Below the pieces are notes generated by a model. That model searched no databases, was not told where the DNA came from, and saw only the letters and a program-made list of their open reading frames with translations. The translations under genes were made by a program, and so were the position numbers. 6,948 nucleotides of DNA from Faecalimonas sp. Its GTDB lineage: Bacteria > Bacillota_A > Clostridia > Lachnospirales > Lachnospiraceae. This document shows positions 4,680 to 6,948 of the stretch, piece by piece. Location: the NCBI GenBank assembly GCA_026169575.1, contig JAPFCT010000318.1, positions 1-6,948 of the forward strand. Reading direction: 5' to 3'. Position 1 is the stretch's first letter; every line of letters starts with the position of its first letter.

Positions 4680-6677
4680 TTAAGCGATCATAGCGAGAAA
4701 ATCTTTTTCAGATAAAGTTTTAATACCCAACTGCTGAGCCTTTGCCAATTTACTACCGGCTTTCTCGCCGAAGATCACATAGTCTGTATTCTTTGATACA
4801 GAGCTGCTAGGCTTGGCTCCCAGTTCCAAAATCTTATCGTTGATCTCATTTCTGGAGAAGTTCTCAAGTTTTCCGGTTGCTACGATAGTGCATCCTGTAA
4901 ATACGTTTTCTTTCATCATGGTTGTTTCTTCCTCTCTTTTCTCAAATGTAAATTCTATTTGTAATTCATCCCAAAGTTTCAGATTATCTTCATCGGAAAA
5001 CCAGTCATGGATATTATGATCCAGTATTTCTCCGAAGTCCTCTAAGTTTGTAAAGTCGTAATTGCCAATAGCAGCATTACGGAACATTTCAAGGTTCCCG
5101 CAAAATACCTGATCCAAGATCCGGCTTTTGGTGCGCCCGATCATCGGAATATCCATTGCTACCAGATAGCGGATAAAACTGGTATTGCGGCTTGCATTGA
5201 TTGCTGCATTAAGTCGTGCATAGGATTTTTCACCAAACCCTTCCAGCGTTTTAATTTGTTCCGCGTATCGATCCAAATGATAGATGTCTATGAAGGATGA
5301 AAGATACCCTAAAGTAAGGAATTTTTCCAATGTTGCTTCAGATAATCCCTCAATATCCATTGCCTTCTTGCCAACGAAATGTACGAACCTCTTGAGAATC
5401 TGACTACTACAAGCTGGATTGTCACAATGGACAGTTTCGATAATCCGATTATCGCTGCCTTTTCTTTTATGAATACGAGTCTGCGATCCACAGCATGGAC
5501 ATACAGGCGGTACTGCATCCACATATCTGCCACGATCCAGGTTTTCCTCTACATGTGGAATAATCATATTTCTCTTTGAGACTGCAATTCGGCATCCAAC
5601 TGACAGTTCCAATTCTTTGATAAATGTCAGGTTATGAAGAGAGGCTCTGGAAACAGCACATCCGTCTATTTCAACCGTATCAAAAATGGCAACCGGTGCA
5701 ATCTCACCAAAACGTGTTGTTGTCCATTCGATATCTTTCAAGATGGTTTCATAAGTTTCATCCTCAAATTTGAAGGCGAGTCCATCTTTGTAATGGTGTC
5801 CGGTACGTCCGCAGGCTTTGGAGTAGCTGAGACTGTCATAGATGATTACGATTCCGTCAATCGGTAAGTGCTTTTCCCCCGCATAGCCCTTTAGGGTTTC
5901 AATCGCCAATGTCATAGATTCTTCATCCATAACTGGGGCGGAGATGAATGAATATGGACAAACATCAAATCCCAATTCCTGTAAATGCTGTATTTTGGCA
6001 TGACGGCTATCAGGAAAAGGCAGTTCATCCATGCCTTCCAAAACATTAAAGGCCATAAAGTGTACATCGCGGTTTGCACAGTTTGCAGGATCGTAACTTC
6101 TGACAGAGCCGGAAGCGAGATTACGAGCATTTTTGTACGGTTCGCCCTTACCATCACGGAGTGTACTTTTCAGTCGTTCAAAGACATTCGTGGGAATAAA
6201 AGATTCACCGGTTAGAACCAGTCTGTTTTTATAAGGAATGGTCATAGGTACATTGATATATGTGGGAATGTTATGAGTAATCACTTCCCCCAGTTCTCCA
6301 TTGCCACGAGTTGCCGCTTCTATCAGATTTCCATTCTCATAGGTTAATTTGGTTGTTAAACCGTCCAATTTTAACATCAGCAAGATATTCTGCCTTTTGA
6401 TAAAAGCTACCAGGTCTTGCACCTGTTTCGTTTTATCCAGTGATAAGAGTGGAATCGGATGCACAACTTTGGGAAGTTCGCTTACCGGTTCATAACCGAC
6501 GGTTTGGGTTGGGGAGTTATACAAGATGAATCCTGTTTTTTCTTCCAGATACTTCAAGCGGTCAAATAGACGGTCATACTCTGCATCACTGATATTGGGA
6601 CTGTTCTCATTGTAATAGGCGTGTCGCTGCTCATTGAGATAAAGCACTAATTGTTTGATTTCTTCCGTTGGTTTCAT
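4680..6677 (-). CDS. ligA: NAD-dependent DNA ligase LigA, divergent
   Basis: A 665-residue ligase sealing DNA nicks with NAD as AMP donor; the length is near the usual 670. Domain Ia has YY (21-22) and DAEYD (31-35) for NAD binding, then SPTQTVG (55-61). The adenylation domain has the nucleophile motif KLDG (K103), TRGNGELGE (123-131), GE (E158), NARN and GSVR (183-193), and AFKF (K303). The zinc finger has C393, C396, C418 and C423. Helix-hairpin-helix repeats lie at about 440-520 and a complete BRCT domain at about 590-665. Odd points: the conserved lysine of motif IV, expected after DGIVI, is isoleucine (I279), and the usual R before GE is T. The start at 6677 is chosen because AAAGGAG (complement of 6683-6689) is 5 nt upstream; a TTG at 6779 would start inside a terminator loop. 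It is probably an element-borne second ligase. Confidence 0.93.
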   Translation of the reverse strand: MKPTEEIKQLVLYLNEQRHAYYNENSPNISDAEYDRLFDRLKYLEEKTGFILYNSPTQTVGYEPVSELPKVVHPIPLLSLDKTKQVQDLVAFIKRQNILLMLKLDGLTTKLTYENGNLIEAATRGNGELGEVITHNIPTYINVPMTIPYKNRLVLTGESFIPTNVFERLKSTLRDGKGEPYKNARNLASGSVRSYDPANCANRDVHFMAFNVLEGMDELPFPDSRHAKIQHLQELGFDVCPYSFISAPVMDEESMTLAIETLKGYAGEKHLPIDGIVIIYDSLSYSKACGRTGHHYKDGLAFKFEDETYETILKDIEWTTTRFGEIAPVAIFDTVEIDGCAVSRASLHNLTFIKELELSVGCRIAVSKRNMIIPHVEENLDRGRYVDAVPPVCPCCGSQTRIHKRKGSDNRIIETVHCDNPACSSQILKRFVHFVGKKAMDIEGLSEATLEKFLTLGYLSSFIDIYHLDRYAEQIKTLEGFGEKSYARLNAAINASRNTSFIRYLVAMDIPMIGRTKSRILDQVFCGNLEMFRNAAIGNYDFTNLEDFGEILDHNIHDWFSDEDNLKLWDELQIEFTFEKREEETTMMKENVFTGCTIVATGKLENFSRNEINDKILELGAKPSSSVSKNTDYVIFGEKAGSKLAKAQQLGIKTLSEKDFLAMIA

Positions 6678-6758
6678 AAATTCTCCTTTCGCATGTGTAA
6701 AATTGTAATTCTTATTTGTATCCGGTGTTTTCCTTCCCTCCTTTTTGCATTTAGGTAT

Positions 6759-6790
6759 AAAAAAAGAGAATGACACCAATGTTCATTCTC
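6759..6790 (-). terminator. Intrinsic terminator directly upstream of ligA
   Basis: On the - strand GAGAATGA (complement of 6783-6790) pairs perfectly with TCATTCTC (complement of 6766-6773), followed by seven T (6765-6759). This is a strong terminator pointing towards ligA, ending about 80 nt before its start codon. Transcripts reaching ligA must either begin downstream of it (no convincing promoter seen in 6690-6758) or read through it. Confidence 0.75.
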
Positions 6791-6799
6791 AATGTGTGT

Positions 6800-6881
6800 G
6801 CAGTTTTGCAAAATAAAAAAAGCCAGAAGACCTTGCCCCGGGCATGGGGATACTTCTGACTTACTTGCAAACTTAAACTGC
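6800..6881. repeat. Inverted repeat enclosing the distal terminator
   Basis: GCAGTTT (6800-6806) is complementary to AAACTGC (6875-6881), and TTGCAA (6806-6811) to TTGCAA (6865-6870), with a 4-nt bulge ACTT (6871-6874) on one side. The arms flank the terminator hairpin at 6822-6860, so the RNA could form a long clamp around it. The pairing is seen; a regulatory role is a guess. Confidence 0.4.
6815..6860 (-). terminator. Second, distal intrinsic terminator upstream of ligA
   Basis: On the - strand GTCAGAAG (complement of 6853-6860) pairs with CTTCTGGC (complement of 6822-6829), with one G-T wobble. Inside it CCCC/GGGG (complement of 6846-6849 and 6836-6839) forms an upper stem, and seven T follow (6821-6815). 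It could end a - strand gene lying right of the window or attenuate a ligA leader transcript. Confidence 0.75.
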
Positions 6882-6948
6882 GTGTGATAAATCCTTCCGG
6901 ATAGCACAAATAGTAATTACATACTTAGTTTAACACTATATATAGTAC

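Noticed and set aside
4296..4715. 139-residue + strand frame opposite the 144-residue gene
   Set aside because: It is antisense to a well-supported gene, with no ribosome binding site or recognisable pattern; a shadow frame.
6678..6779. N-terminal extension of LigA by 34 residues from a TTG at 6777-6779
   Set aside because: The TTG lies in the loop of a strong terminator and the added residues do not resemble a LigA N-terminus; ATG at 6675-6677 has a good ribosome binding site.
6674..6907. 77-residue - strand frame upstream of and overlapping the ligA start
   Set aside because: It runs through both terminators, lacks a ribosome binding site and has low-complexity composition typical of non-coding sequence.
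6935..6946. 12-bp palindrome ACTATATATAGT at the right edge
   Set aside because: It is a simple TA-rich palindrome at the window end; it may be part of a promoter or operator, but the context needed to judge it is outside the window.

Overview
The window looks like accessory DNA of a low-to-moderate GC Firmicute, most likely a gut Clostridia (Lachnospiraceae-like) host. The reasons are the A/T-rich codon use, strong AGGAGG-type ribosome binding sites, U-tract terminators, and protein families that I know mainly from plasmids and integrative conjugative elements of these bacteria (DUF5348, DUF6577 + AbiEii, an LPD28-like protein). No rRNA, tRNA, CRISPR array, insertion sequence or origin could be recognised.

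Layout. (1) 1-147: a GC-rich hairpin and a second hairpin with a U-tract (terminator of an upstream + strand gene), then a short leader with TTTTGGGA-type repeats. (2) 148-1396, + strand: a small serine recombinase of the resolvase/invertase type, a DUF5348 protein and an unrecognised 103-residue acidic protein. The last two are tightly coupled, because the Shine-Dalgarno of the third gene overlaps the stop of the second. (3) 1397-1673: a control region. A good sigma-A promoter (TTGACT, 18 bp, TATAAT) lies between two inverted repeats of identical geometry built from one 16-bp half-site, three copies exact and one degenerate. (4) 1674-3450, + strand: a two-gene operon of an AbiE-type (type IV) toxin-antitoxin/abortive-infection module, with a DUF6577 winged-helix antitoxin/repressor followed 4 nt later by an AbiEii/AbiGii nucleotidyltransferase toxin. 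(5) 3451-3572: convergent intergenic region with a terminator hairpin oriented for the - strand. (6) 6677 down to 3573, - strand: a three-gene cluster of a full-length but divergent NAD-dependent DNA ligase (LigA), an unrecognised 144-residue protein and an LPD28-like protein. (7) 6678-6948: a leader with two strong - strand terminators in series upstream of ligA.

How the parts fit together. The recombinase group suggests maintenance or rearrangement of the element. The AbiE pair is expected to act as an addiction and anti-phage module, with the DUF6577 protein repressing its own promoter through the paired inverted repeats. The - strand cluster couples a second-copy-type DNA ligase to element-associated proteins and may serve DNA processing of the element.

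The signals most worth a second look are the symmetrical abiE operator, the loss of the conserved motif IV lysine in the ligase (isoleucine at residue 279), and the tandem terminators with a clamping inverted repeat in front of ligA. I do not see a clearly new multi-gene system; the closest things to novelty are the two unrecognised genes and the ligase-centred operon.
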